The position numbers were made by a program, and so were the translations under genes. This document shows positions 17,572 to 26,122 of a stretch of 62,244 nt of DNA, in pieces. The DNA comes from Rivularia sp. MS3. Lineage in GTDB: Bacteria > Cyanobacteriota > Cyanobacteriia > Cyanobacteriales > Nostocaceae. The stretch spans positions 1 through 62,244 of the forward strand of contig JAHCMI010000056.1 in NCBI GenBank assembly GCA_019192545.1, in the 5' to 3' direction. How positions within the stretch are numbered: the first letter of the stretch is position 1; every line of letters starts with the position of its first letter. Under the pieces are notes generated by a model. It was not told the origin of the DNA. It made no database searches and saw only the letters and a list, made by a program, of their open reading frames with translations.

Positions 17572-18486
17572 ATGATTGTTTGCCCGAACTGCAATCATCC
17601 CAACCCAGATGGCGCAGTCCAATGCGAAGCTTGCTATACCCCCCTACCGGCAACTACTAGCTGTCCGGGCTGTGGGGCAACCGTACAGGCAGATGCGTCT
17701 TTTTGCGGACAGTGTGGTTATAACTTACGCTCGGCGAATAGCGGAGTCGAGCCAACCGTTGCTCCCGATACTCCAGTAGAAGCAACGCCTTCAGGCAGCC
17801 CTATAGAAGCTTCTGCCCTACCACCGACAGCAGTAGCAACTCCCCAAGGACTGCAAATGCCTTCTAATGAAGGTAGCCCCCCACCAACTATTCCCTCAGA
17901 ACCTGTCAGTGGGGAACAAGAAATACCTACTCCTCCTCCGGTAGTTACACCACCGCCGGTTAATGTTGCCGAACCTGAACCTGCTTCAAAAGAAGATGAG
18001 GAAGAAGAAGCTTCTTTCTTTGAAGCATTACCAGATATAACAATAGAACCTGCACCTGCAACTGAACCGGAAACTCCACCTGCACCTGCACCCGAACCGG
18101 CACCTGCTGCCGCTGCACCTCCAGCTACTCCTTCTCCCTCTAGAACACAATTACAGCAAGTAAGCGCTCGTTTGGTTCACGTTAAAAGCGATACACAGAT
18201 AGAACTACCGCAAAATCTTTCCGTCATTCATATTGGTAAAGCCAACGATCGCGTTCCTCCCGATATTGACGTTTCCGGATTTGAAAACTCGGAAGTTGTT
18301 TCGCGAATTCATGCCGATATTCGAGTTGAAGGTGACGCTTACTACATTGAAGATGTTGGAAGTTCCAACGGTACTTACGTCAATGGAATGTCATTACTGC
18401 CAGGAAATCGTCACCGCTTGCGACCAGGCGATCGCGTCAGTATGGGTAAAGGAGATTTGGTAAGTTTCTTGTTTCAAATTTCTTAA
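17572..18486 (+). CDS. Zinc-ribbon and FHA domain protein
   Basis: The protein has 304 residues from the ATG at 17572, preceded by AAAAAGG; an in-frame ATG at 17515 would add 19 residues with no family support. Two CxxC pairs form a double zinc ribbon at the N-terminus (CPNCNHP, CEACYTPLP, CPGCGA, CGQCGYNL). A long Pro/Ala/Glu-rich linker (residues about 60-200) follows, with an acidic patch EDEEEEA. The C-terminal FHA domain carries the phosphothreonine-binding pattern HIGK, SRIHADI and VGSSNGTYVNG. FHA domains read Thr phosphorylation, so it probably acts in Ser/Thr kinase signalling, although no kinase gene is in the window. A terminator hairpin lies 120 bp downstream. Confidence 0.88.
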   Translation: MIVCPNCNHPNPDGAVQCEACYTPLPATTSCPGCGATVQADASFCGQCGYNLRSANSGVEPTVAPDTPVEATPSGSPIEASALPPTAVATPQGLQMPSNEGSPPPTIPSEPVSGEQEIPTPPPVVTPPPVNVAEPEPASKEDEEEEASFFEALPDITIEPAPATEPETPPAPAPEPAPAAAAPPATPSPSRTQLQQVSARLVHVKSDTQIELPQNLSVIHIGKANDRVPPDIDVSGFENSEVVSRIHADIRVEGDAYYIEDVGSSNGTYVNGMSLLPGNRHRLRPGDRVSMGKGDLVSFLFQIS

Positions 18487-18914
18487 TTTGTGTATGTGAT
18501 TTCACTTGTTAATATTTTGAATTATTTCTGATTCTGTAAATGCAGTATGAAAGAAAAACATCAAAAGTCAAAAGTGATATTACAGATAAATTAGTAAAGA
18601 AAAAATTTAACCCCTCTCTAATAATTAAGAGAGGGGTTTTATATTGTTTCTACAAAAAAAACAATTCATCCTCCTTCCCTCTCCTTAATCAAGTCAGGAC
18701 AGGGTGAGGTGTCAAAGTTTACCACGCTCAACCCAAAACTGCTATATGTCTCAACTTCCTTATCTCTTAATAATTAACGCCGATAAGCATTCAGAAAACT
18801 GCAATTAATATTGCCGAAAAAATCATTCCAATTGGCACTTTAATTACTTGATTTAACTAATTAATTTAAATAATTATAAGTAAGAGTCTTCTCACAGTAT
18901 ATTTGCTACATAAA
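18487..18914. other. Spacer with terminator and dispersed repeat
   Basis: This 428-bp spacer contains the intrinsic terminator at 18609-18640 and a shortened member of the CCCTCTCCTT repeat family at 18671-18712 that lacks the hairpin centre seen in the copies at 38901 and 61254. No gene is seen. Confidence 0.65.
18609..18640 (+). terminator. Intrinsic terminator after the FHA gene
   Basis: AACCCCTCTCT pairs perfectly with AGAGAGGGGTT (11-bp stem, 8-nt loop) and is followed by further Ts and ATATTG. Its position 120 bp after the FHA stop codon fits termination of the rph-pgl-FHA transcripts. Confidence 0.8.
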
Positions 18915-19397
18915 ATGAATAAATTTATTACTGCTTTAACTTTAAGCACAATCACCACTCTCGCTTCCATGCTTCCTACTGTGGCTTTAGCTGGCAGCTA
19001 TAAAGGAAAGTGTTTTAATAAGCTCGAAGGAGACATGGATAAATGCCACGTGACTATTGATAGCGGCAATATCTATATAAACATGAGAAAAGCTAGTAAC
19101 CAAACAGCCAATCAAGTAATTCCTGCAAGCGCTATCGAAAAAGTTGAACGCAGTAAATCGGCAAAGCGTCTTGGCAAAACCGCAATTTGGACAACCCTAG
19201 CATTTGGTCCTTTAGGCTTATTACCATTAGCCTTTAAAAAGAAGAAAATGACCTACGTAGTTCAATTCAAAAATCAAGAAAATAATAAATCTGAAGGAAT
19301 GGTTTTTACAATTAAACGTAGCAAAACCCCATTAGCTGACATTGATTTAAAAAATCTTGGTGCAGAAGTTATTAACGTCGATGCTTTAGCAAAATAG
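18915..19397 (+). CDS. Secreted hypothetical protein
   Basis: This protein has 160 residues from the ATG at 18915. A clear signal peptide (MNKFITALTLSTITTLASM, cleavage near ALAGS) is followed by a short domain with two Cys (GKCFNKLEGDMDKC), a basic stretch (KVERSKSAKRLGK), a second hydrophobic segment (WTTLAFGPLGLLPLAF) and KKKK, then a beta-rich C-terminus. I do not recognise a named family. The second helix could anchor it in the membrane. It precedes another small secreted protein gene on the same strand. Confidence 0.75.
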   Translation: MNKFITALTLSTITTLASMLPTVALAGSYKGKCFNKLEGDMDKCHVTIDSGNIYINMRKASNQTANQVIPASAIEKVERSKSAKRLGKTAIWTTLAFGPLGLLPLAFKKKKMTYVVQFKNQENNKSEGMVFTIKRSKTPLADIDLKNLGAEVINVDALAK

Positions 19398-19580
19398 AAA
19401 AGTAAATTATATTTTGTAGCTTGGGTTTCCGGTATTACCCAACTTTATCTCATTGAGCAGGGTTAAGCATCATCTCAACGAAGCAATTGTTACAGACATC
19501 GCCTATATTTTTCGGTAGATGGAATCTCCAGAATAATGTTTTATTCTTGTTTCTGTTTGTTTTGTAAACAGGTAAATGCG

Positions 19581-20036
19581 ATGAAATTTATGCTCAGTGG
19601 TGTAATTGTTACCTTGGGGCTGCTACCAATAACTGTACAAGCGCAACAGCAATCGCTTAATACTCAAGTTGCAGCAATGGTAGAATCATTACGATTAGCT
19701 GCACCAAAAACAGGTACTGCGAATGATGGATATTACAGCGAATGGCAAGTTAAACCAGAAACGTTGAAAAGTTGGTCAAATTTTTGCTTGAAAAAAGAAG
19801 TTTCACCAGCAGAATTTGAAAACAACTCCCAATTAGCTCGTCAAGTGGTTAGTTGTGTCGTACAGCGAGAGTTAAAAGGACAATTAGAAGCTACAAATAA
19901 TAATCAAACACAAGCCGTGCGTGCTACAGCTTGTTGGTGGATGACTGGTAAATATAAAGGTTGCAATAGTGGTTTTAGTGCAGATTATGTGAAAAAAGTT
20001 TTGGATTATTATCAAAAACTAAAAATAAGTACCTAG
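19581..20036 (+). CDS. Secreted hypothetical protein, Cys-containing
   Basis: This protein has 151 residues from the ATG at 19581, preceded by AGG at suitable spacing. A longer frame from 19536 adds 15 residues before the signal peptide and is less likely. The signal peptide MKFMLSGVIVTLGLLPITV is cleaved near VQAQ. The mature part is helical with four cysteines (NFCLKK, SCVVQRE, TACWWM, GCNSG) that could form two disulfides. No family is recognised; it resembles small periplasmic cyanobacterial proteins of unknown function. A palindromic GTAGGGTG repeat follows at 20052. Confidence 0.7.
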   Translation: MKFMLSGVIVTLGLLPITVQAQQQSLNTQVAAMVESLRLAAPKTGTANDGYYSEWQVKPETLKSWSNFCLKKEVSPAEFENNSQLARQVVSCVVQRELKGQLEATNNNQTQAVRATACWWMTGKYKGCNSGFSADYVKKVLDYYQKLKIST

Positions 20037-20051
20037 ATTTTTGATTGATTC

Positions 20052-20087
20052 GTAGGGTGTGTTGTCGTGTAAGCGCAACGCACCCAT
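20052..20087. repeat. Palindromic dispersed repeat (GTAGGGTGYGTT type)
   Basis: CGTAGGGTGTGTTGTCG and the oppositely oriented GCGCAACGCACCC form an inverted repeat. It is the first of at least seven members of this family here: 21834, 21945, 27835, 41941, 56204, 56399 and 57636. Confidence 0.75.
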
Positions 20088-20128
20088 TATTTTTTATAAT
20101 ATCCTGATAAAAAGCCACAATTTTTCAT

Positions 20129-20458
20129 ATGACTATAGCACTAATCCCAACAAAGCAATATATTGAACTGCAAAACGAAAAGTAGACGATTGCAGGAACA
20201 CGTGTTTCGTTAGACTCAATTTTGTACGGCTTTTTGAATGGGGAATCTCCCGAAACTATTGCCCAACACTTTCCCCAAGTTTCACTCGAACAAGTTTATG
20301 GTGCGTTCAGCCGAATGGCTGCGGTTTTCGCCTTTTATCTTGCTAACCGAGAATTGATTGATTCCTACTTAAAAGAAGGTGAAGCAGAGTTTGAAGAAAT
20401 ACAAAAATCTTGTCGAGAAAATAACCCATTGCTGTATCAAAAATTGAAAGCTGCCTAA
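20129..20458 (+). pseudogene. DUF433 antitoxin, interrupted by an amber codon
   Basis: Reading from the ATG at 20129 gives MTIALIPTKQYIELQNEK, then TAG at 20183-20185, then TIAGTRVSLDSILYGFLNGE and on to the end at 20458. The frame is uninterrupted apart from that one stop, and family members commonly have Trp at this position (TGG to TAG is one change). DUF433 proteins are DNA-binding-fold antitoxins. A TTG at 20222 could restart translation but would omit the first 31 codons. The DUF5615 toxin gene begins 20 bp downstream and is also broken. The partner toxin's inactivation would remove selection to keep this gene. Confidence 0.8.
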
Positions 20459-20478
20459 CAACAAAAGCACGGTAACCT

Positions 20479-20949
20479 ATGAGGGCAATTAAATTTCAAG
20501 CAGATGCCGATCTCAAGCAAGCAATTGTTACAGGCACGATACGTAGACAGCCAAGCATTGATTTTCAGTCAGCTAATGCAGCAGGGCTTGAAGGCAAGAA
20601 AGATCCGCAAGTTTTAGCTATTGCAGCACAAGAGGACAGAATTCTTGTAACCCACGACAGAAAAACGATGCCTGCTGCATTTGGTAATTTTATAGCCTCA
20701 TACCATTTCTTTATAAAGATGCGCCGAATTTAGCCTACGGAGGTAGGCTTTGTTTCAGTAGCCCCAGCCTTCTAGGCTGAGGGTGATTTAGCGCAGCCTC
20801 ATACAGAATTGGTATCACAAACTAGTTCTGGAGTTGTAATTGTTTCTCAAAGTGTATCGATTAATGAAGCGATTGAAGCAATAATTATAATTTGGGAAGC
20901 TTCGACTCCGGAAGAATGGGTAAATCAAATCATGTCAATTCCGTTTTGA
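20479..20949 (+). pseudogene. DUF5615 PIN-like toxin, split by a MITE
   Basis: The N-terminal part, MRAIKFQADADLKQAIVTGT through DPQVLAIAAQ and LVTHDRKTMP, is a DUF5615 PIN-like toxin. After codon 74 (TCA, 20698-20700) a 114-bp element begins, which adds an in-frame TAG at 20734. The coding sequence resumes at 20818 with QTSSGVVIVSQSV and ends EEWVNQIMSIPF at 20949. Removing the element and one TCA copy restores a 117-codon frame. The first acidic position is DAD here where many homologues have DEN. It forms the classic pair with the DUF433 gene upstream. Confidence 0.88.
20701..20814. mobile_element. 114-bp MITE inside the toxin gene
   Basis: The element starts TACCATTTCT and ends AGAATTGGTA, imperfect 10-bp terminal inverted repeats (one mismatch). 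It is flanked by the 3-bp direct repeat TCA (20698-20700 and 20815-20817), the expected target-site duplication. The inside has no coding capacity and contains small palindromes (GCCTACGGAGGTAGGC, CAGCCTTCTAGGCTG). It is therefore a non-autonomous element mobilised in trans; no matching transposase is in the window. Confidence 0.85.
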
Positions 20950-20953
20950 TAAG

Positions 20954-21601
20954 TCATGATTCTAATATAAATTGACTATCTCTGACTCGAATTGACTTTA
21001 ACTTTTTGATAATAGGACTTGCTTCTTTTGTAATCTGATTTAATGATTTTAAATTTCTACAATCCGGAGTTTTGGAAGCAAGCATAAAATGAATAATACC
21101 GGATGATAATTTTTCATTAACAAGCTGATATTCAGAGTTATCAATTGTTTGATTAAATGTGCTGATAAATCTACAATATTCAACAAGTTTACCGTTTTCG
21201 ATATAAAATTTAACTGCTCGCTTACTCAAAAGAGGATTATTAGACGTAAAATATAGAAATGGCGATATTTCAGAAATAATAATTTCATTATTGTGAATTT
21301 CAAAGTATTCTAACCTTGCTAAAATTTTATCTTTGACAGGTCTTCTCGAATATTCACCATAAACCTCTGCATGAAGTATATTTATATCCTCTGCCGATAA
21401 AACTAATTCGACACTTCTATCAAATCGAACTGCCATATTGAAAGCAATTACACGTCCTCTGACTTCTGGATATTTTTCAAAATCAATTTGTTTGATTTCC
21501 AATGGCAACCCTAAATCTAAATCTACTTTATTGCCAATAAATATTAAGGCTATTAAATTATCGAAAATCCATCTTAATATTGTGAAATTTAAGCGTTGCA
21601 T
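20954..21601 (-). CDS. Hypothetical protein
   Basis: This 215-residue protein matches no family I recognise. It has an N-terminal hydrophobic patch (IFDNLIALIFIGNK) but no clear signal peptide, and then mixed alpha/beta sequence with beta-rich blocks (IIISEISPFLYF, KFYIENGKLVEYC). It ends only five bases from the stop of the toxin pseudogene on the opposite strand, so the genes converge. Composition is AT-rich like its surroundings. Codon usage and absence of stops over 216 codons support it being a real gene. Confidence 0.6.
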   Translation of the reverse strand: MQRLNFTILRWIFDNLIALIFIGNKVDLDLGLPLEIKQIDFEKYPEVRGRVIAFNMAVRFDRSVELVLSAEDINILHAEVYGEYSRRPVKDKILARLEYFEIHNNEIIISEISPFLYFTSNNPLLSKRAVKFYIENGKLVEYCRFISTFNQTIDNSEYQLVNEKLSSGIIHFMLASKTPDCRNLKSLNQITKEASPIIKKLKSIRVRDSQFILES

Positions 21602-22031
21602 ATTAACTAGATAATGAATTGGAGTTGAAATATTATTAGATTGAATTATATGGCTGTTCTATAATATTCGCTTATCAAAAATTCAGTCCATTTTAATGGA
21701 CTTATGCTATTAGCCTGGGAATTACATTCCCAGATGGGTGTGAGTACAGTCGCAAAAATTTTTATCGCCGTGAAATGTTGGGTTGCGCGCAGCGACACCC
21801 AACCTACAAAGTTTATTGTTTATTAACCAACTTAATGGTGCGTGACGCTTTACAAAATTCTCTTTTTAAATTGATAAATTATCGTTAGCGTCACACACCC
21901 TACAATGCAAGATAATTGATAATTGTTCATTTTTTAACTAACATAATGGTGCGTGACGCTCTACAAAATTTATTTGTTGAAATTTATAAATTATCGTTAG
22001 CGTCACAGCACCCTACAATATTGATAACTGC
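21602..22031. other. Repeat-rich spacer
   Basis: This 430-bp spacer holds two perfect short palindromes (AGTCCATT...AATGGACT at 21685-21702 and CTGGGAAT-tac-ATTCCCAG at 21715-21733), a GTTGGGTTGC repeat (21777-21807), and a tandem pair of GTGCGTGACGCT palindromes (21834-21904 and 21945-22018). CTGCTCACTG heptads run into the end of the next gene. No gene is present. Confidence 0.7.
21834..22018. repeat. Tandem pair of palindromic GTGCGTGACGCT repeats
   Basis: Two units of about 72 bp lie 40 bp apart. Each starts TAATGGTGCGTGACGCT, has a shared middle TATAAATTATCGTTAGCGTC or close variant, and ends CACCCTACAA. Each unit is itself an inverted repeat and resembles the copy at 27835-27897. The two copies are alike enough to suggest a local duplication. 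Confidence 0.8.
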
Positions 22032-24233
22032 TCACTGCTCACTGTTCGCTGTTACACAAGCATTCACCAAAGGCAGCAGCGAACCAAGTTGCTCTTGTCC
22101 GTTTACTGCTAATTCGCTGTGACACAAATAAATTTTGTCGGATACGCGAGCCAATAAATCTTCGATAATCCTTTGCAGTCTCTCGTCTTCGGCTACTTTC
22201 TCGTCTTCAGCGCTCCAAGGTTGAGCAAATCTGTCTTGAAGGAAGAACATTGAACCAAATAAAGTTGCTGCTCCTCCTTTTGTCCATAATGGTGAACCTG
22301 CATCTAACCAAAAATGCCAGCGATGGGAATGACGCAAGGAACGATATTGAAATATTGTCGCTAATGTGACTGCGTTTGCTAAAGAGCCGATGGGGCGTAT
22401 GGGATAAGGGCTGGCGGTGACGGTGCCCTGTCGTAGTAATATAATAAATTCCAAAATAGTTTTTGTTTGATTTTGTTTGCTTTCTTTTTCTATGGGAGCT
22501 TGCAAGGAATCAAAATTTGTTTGACTATAATAATTTTGGCTGTAGTTATATTGATTTAATCTCGTATCAATTTCCCAATAATGTTGCGCCGTCTCTAGCA
22601 ATTGTCGCAATATGGCTAGTTGTTCGTAACTAGAATCGCTAACATCGGACATAAAATCTTCTATTGCGTCGTATAAAAAGAAAACCGGATTGGGAATTTG
22701 ACGCTGTTGGTACCTCAAACGCTGTCTTTCCAGCCACTGCAATATCTTTCCGTAGGCAGTTGTGGCACTGTAACCCAATCTATCCCACCTTTCAAATGTA
22801 TCCACATTTAGTAAATTGGGGTTGTGCGGATGGGGTTCAAAACAATAATCTGCAATTAATCCCGCACGTACTGGATCTATAAAATAGTTTTTGTCGGATT
22901 TAGAGCTAATTACTACTAACATTTCCGCAACCGCATCTCTATCTACCAAACGCCCCAAACCTGGATAGACTAAGGTAATTAAAGTTAACAAAGCCCGCAC
23001 AAGGGGCGAGCCGATTAAAGGACGTTTATCTTGCAGCGAATCCACCGTAATTTCAGCTTTACGAAGCATTTCTATGAAAGAATAACGTGCGATCGCATCT
23101 AAACCGGGAGCAATTATAGCTATTTCTCTAGGCTGCACTATTCCAGATTTGACTGTTTCAATGATTTTTTCTGCGGTTTTTTGCAATAATGTAGCGCGGG
23201 AAATAGTTTGAATTGACTGTACGGAAGCGGGCAAGCTCAAAAGCGTCATGGGTTCGGTGACTAATTGCGTCATTGAGCTTGAAAGCATATCGGATAAAGA
23301 TAAAATCGGCGGTTGAGTCACCGTTTCTATCTGACAATATTGCGCCAACCCTTCCATATAATTGGGATCTGCTCCCAAACCCAAACGCACTATACCATCG
23401 GGATTGTAGCTAAACGCTCCCACACCACCATCAAGAATTAACTCAAATAATTGACGCATCAGCCCCGGATAATCCTGTACGTCATCCGCTAAAACTGCTT
23501 GATACCGTTTTCTTAATCGGGAAAGATAATTTTCATCAGATAATAAATGTTGACTGTAAAGTTCGGTAATTATGCCATAAGTTAAAAAACCTCTATCCAA
23601 GCACCAGTTACGCCAATCTAATAATAACGATCCAATAAATTCTGGCTCTAAATTAGTAAAATTATCTTGTTGAGATATTACTCTCGTCAAAACTTGAGGA
23701 ATATCTTCACATGGCGTTCCGCTTAAAGCTGCTAATTGCAGTAAGTCAAGGATACGGCGTACTAAACGAGACTCCCCCAGCCCGACACTACGCAAAGTTT
23801 CTTCATTTAGTCGAGAATGCCAAAGCTTAGTTGCTAATTCCTGCTCGGTTTCTGGACGCAATCTTACCGGAAATAATGCTTTTATTTGTAAAGATTCTAT
23901 CAATAGAGGCCAAAACAAAATCACCTCATCTTGAAAAAAACCTAGAGGAGTTTTCGCTTTAACCGGATATTTACCCCAAGTCGCGGTAACAATTTTATCT
24001 GCTAATTCCCGACGATTGTCTCCATTCGCAGCAAATACTAAAACTCCGAGTTCATTATGCTGCGGATAAAGACTCTTTGGTATGCTAGGGATATTTTTTT
24101 GCTGCGGGTTATAAGTATAAAATCTTTCTTGATTCTGATTGCTATGGTCTACCCAACTACAAAATTGCTGCACCAAACGTTCCGTCTTACCACTACGACT
24201 AGGGCCTACAATCCAAAGAGAATGATTCAGCAC
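22032..24233 (-). CDS. AddB/UvrD-like ATPase (cyanobacterial 'recombinase family' protein)
   Basis: This 733-residue protein starts with a Walker A loop (GPSRSGKTERLV, residues about 10-21). It has a Walker-B-like LADDVQDYPGLMRQL around residue 250, as in superfamily 1 helicases of the UvrD/RecB/AddB group. Other helicase motifs are weak, and I see no C-terminal nuclease motif with an iron-sulfur Cys set as in AddB. Similar cyanobacterial proteins are annotated as recombinase family. A role in double-strand break processing is inferred. The last codons (AAC AGT GAG CAG TGA) are made by a CAGTGAG heptad repeat, giving the tail NSEQ also seen in HypD. It is divergent from pxcA. Confidence 0.7.
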   Translation of the reverse strand: MLNHSLWIVGPSRSGKTERLVQQFCSWVDHSNQNQERFYTYNPQQKNIPSIPKSLYPQHNELGVLVFAANGDNRRELADKIVTATWGKYPVKAKTPLGFFQDEVILFWPLLIESLQIKALFPVRLRPETEQELATKLWHSRLNEETLRSVGLGESRLVRRILDLLQLAALSGTPCEDIPQVLTRVISQQDNFTNLEPEFIGSLLLDWRNWCLDRGFLTYGIITELYSQHLLSDENYLSRLRKRYQAVLADDVQDYPGLMRQLFELILDGGVGAFSYNPDGIVRLGLGADPNYMEGLAQYCQIETVTQPPILSLSDMLSSSMTQLVTEPMTLLSLPASVQSIQTISRATLLQKTAEKIIETVKSGIVQPREIAIIAPGLDAIARYSFIEMLRKAEITVDSLQDKRPLIGSPLVRALLTLITLVYPGLGRLVDRDAVAEMLVVISSKSDKNYFIDPVRAGLIADYCFEPHPHNPNLLNVDTFERWDRLGYSATTAYGKILQWLERQRLRYQQRQIPNPVFFLYDAIEDFMSDVSDSSYEQLAILRQLLETAQHYWEIDTRLNQYNYSQNYYSQTNFDSLQAPIEKESKQNQTKTILEFIILLRQGTVTASPYPIRPIGSLANAVTLATIFQYRSLRHSHRWHFWLDAGSPLWTKGGAATLFGSMFFLQDRFAQPWSAEDEKVAEDERLQRIIEDLLARVSDKIYLCHSELAVNGQEQLGSLLPLVNACVTANSEQ

Positions 24234-24329
24234 AAACCGGCTCCCAATGATTTTGTTAAGATATCTAACAGCGTTAACGTAAGTTTAACAACCACTAAAA
24301 AGCAAGATAATTACTGAAAGTGAATTAAA

Positions 24330-25688
24330 ATGAAAAACTTTGCCGTTAGCCAAAAAATTTACTCATATTTAGTAAAAGCTTACCAGTGGTACTTACGAAC
24401 GCAAGAACGTTCTTTGGATGAAGCTTATAAAGCAGCATTACAAATAAAAGCAATAGAAGATGAGCATTTTAATGGCAGAAAAATAGATGTTAATTCTGCC
24501 GCTCATAGCAGTAGTGTAATAGATTATTTTACATCAGACCTGCAAAGACTTTTAAGAATTGTACGCATGAGATTGACTGAGTTTAAAGCTACTCGCTATT
24601 TACTGAGCGAATCAAATGTAAAACAAGCGAAAAAGTTTGATGTTGTATATCCTAATTCTGAATTAATTTTAGAAAAGTTAAAAACAATTGATACGATAGT
24701 TGCTAAATATACTTTACCGTTTATAGAAGAGTCTTCGACGAAGGCTGAAACTGTTGAATTCCCCGAACAAACTTCTAATCAAAGCTCTAATATTATACCA
24801 AAAATTGAATCGGAAATAGTTCAAGCAAAAATGGCAGATGCAGCGAAAAACAACTCGCTAGATCGGCCAAAAGGTAAAGTTAACACTACGGGAGTTTTAC
24901 CTCGTTCTATTTTCAATACATTCAATCGCTTGCAAGTTGAATTAGACCCCAATGCAGAGCAAGACGTTGTAGATAAATTCCGCAAGTCTCAACGAAGAAC
25001 GATTATATCTGTAAGATTTTTATTACTATTAATCATAGTACCGATATTGACCCATCAAGTATCAAAAGCGCTTATAGTTAGCCCGATTGTCGAACATTTT
25101 AGAGACAGTGAAAATTCTCAATTGTTTATTAATTATGAGATGGAAGAAGAAGCGCTATTAGAATTAGAAAGATTTGAAGAAAAAATTAAGTTTCAAGCTT
25201 TAATTAATAGTCCTCCTTCTCTTTCTTCTGAAGAAATAAGCGAAGAGATAGAAGAAGAAGTTAAAGCAAAAGCTTTTGAAATTGCAGAAGAATATCGGAT
25301 AATAGGCGGCAACGCAATTAAAAATGTTTTTGCTGATATTATTTCTGTCATCGTATTTATTTGGTTTTTGATATTCAGCAAGCGAGAAATCGCTGTTTTA
25401 AAAGAATTTTTTGATTATGTAGTCTATGGTTTGAGCGACAGCGCGAAGGCATTTATTATTATTCTATTTACCGATATCTTTGTCGGATTCCACTCTCCCC
25501 ACGGTTGGGAAGTAATTCTCGAAGGAGTATCCCGTCATTGGGGTTTACCAGCAAATCACGATTTTATTTTCTTGTTTATTGCCACATTCCCCGTAATTCT
25601 AGACACTATCTTTAAATATTGGATTTTCCGCTATCTCAACCGTATTTCTCCTTCTGCCGTCGCAACTTATCGGAATATGAATGAATAA
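24330..25688 (+). CDS. pxcA: Proton extrusion protein PxcA
   Basis: This 452-residue inner-membrane protein is needed for light-induced proton extrusion and the response of cyanobacteria to shifts in light and pH. Its C-terminal domain is homologous to chloroplast CemA. The N-terminal half is soluble and charged (AYQWYLRTQERSLDEAYKAA opens a conserved block). Membrane segments begin at about residue 230 (TIISVRFLLLLIIVPIL), with later segments around 335-350, 375-400 and 420-440. The CemA-type end (HSPHGWEVILEG, DTIFKYWIFRYLNR) is intact. An intrinsic terminator follows 17 bp after the stop codon. Confidence 0.95.
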   Translation: MKNFAVSQKIYSYLVKAYQWYLRTQERSLDEAYKAALQIKAIEDEHFNGRKIDVNSAAHSSSVIDYFTSDLQRLLRIVRMRLTEFKATRYLLSESNVKQAKKFDVVYPNSELILEKLKTIDTIVAKYTLPFIEESSTKAETVEFPEQTSNQSSNIIPKIESEIVQAKMADAAKNNSLDRPKGKVNTTGVLPRSIFNTFNRLQVELDPNAEQDVVDKFRKSQRRTIISVRFLLLLIIVPILTHQVSKALIVSPIVEHFRDSENSQLFINYEMEEEALLELERFEEKIKFQALINSPPSLSSEEISEEIEEEVKAKAFEIAEEYRIIGGNAIKNVFADIISVIVFIWFLIFSKREIAVLKEFFDYVVYGLSDSAKAFIIILFTDIFVGFHSPHGWEVILEGVSRHWGLPANHDFIFLFIATFPVILDTIFKYWIFRYLNRISPSAVATYRNMNE

Positions 25689-25705
25689 TTATGCGGGCCG
25701 CAGGG

Positions 25706-25726
25706 CCGCAGGGCACTGCGGTTTTT
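25706..25726 (+). terminator. Intrinsic terminator of pxcA
   Basis: CCGCAG-ggca-CTGCGG is a perfect GC-only-ended stem followed by TTTTT, 17 bp past the pxcA stop codon. It is preceded by a doubled GGGCCGCA 8-mer that could form an alternative fold. Confidence 0.8.
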
Positions 25727-26122
25727 AGTTAAATCTAATAAATTTAAAACCTCACTCTCCAAAATAGCGGTTACCGCATACACACATCTGGCAAAATCCC
25801 CATTTTTAAGGAGGACTTTAATTCAGATTCCCCCCTTTTCAAGGGGGGTTAGGGGGGATCTAAAAGTTATGAAAGGAACTCAGAATACTTAAATAAACCG
25901 GGTTTCTGGCTTTTGCTGCAAATGGTGCAAGATGTGAATGTGAAGAATCCTTAACAACACAAACTGTAAAAAACTTTATTTTGCCGCATCATAATAAAAC
26001 TGTATTCTGATAATAGATAATCAAAACATCACGAAATAATAACTATCGATTCAATACGTATCTAATAAGATAAAATTTTGTTAAATAAAATAATCAAATA
26101 TTTATTCGCTAAAGGAGGATTT
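25727..26122. other. Spacer upstream of the P450 gene
   Basis: This spacer of about 400 bp includes the perfect G/C-tract palindrome CCCCCCTT-ttc-AAGGGGGG at 25830-25848, flanked by GATT and GGATC, a relative of the repeat at 42081-42146. The sequence AAACCGGGTTTCTGG at 25898 is one of the AGAAACCCGG repeats also present near 58377 and 60320. The strong ribosome site GGAGG at 26114-26118 sets the P450 start. No gene is seen. Confidence 0.65.
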
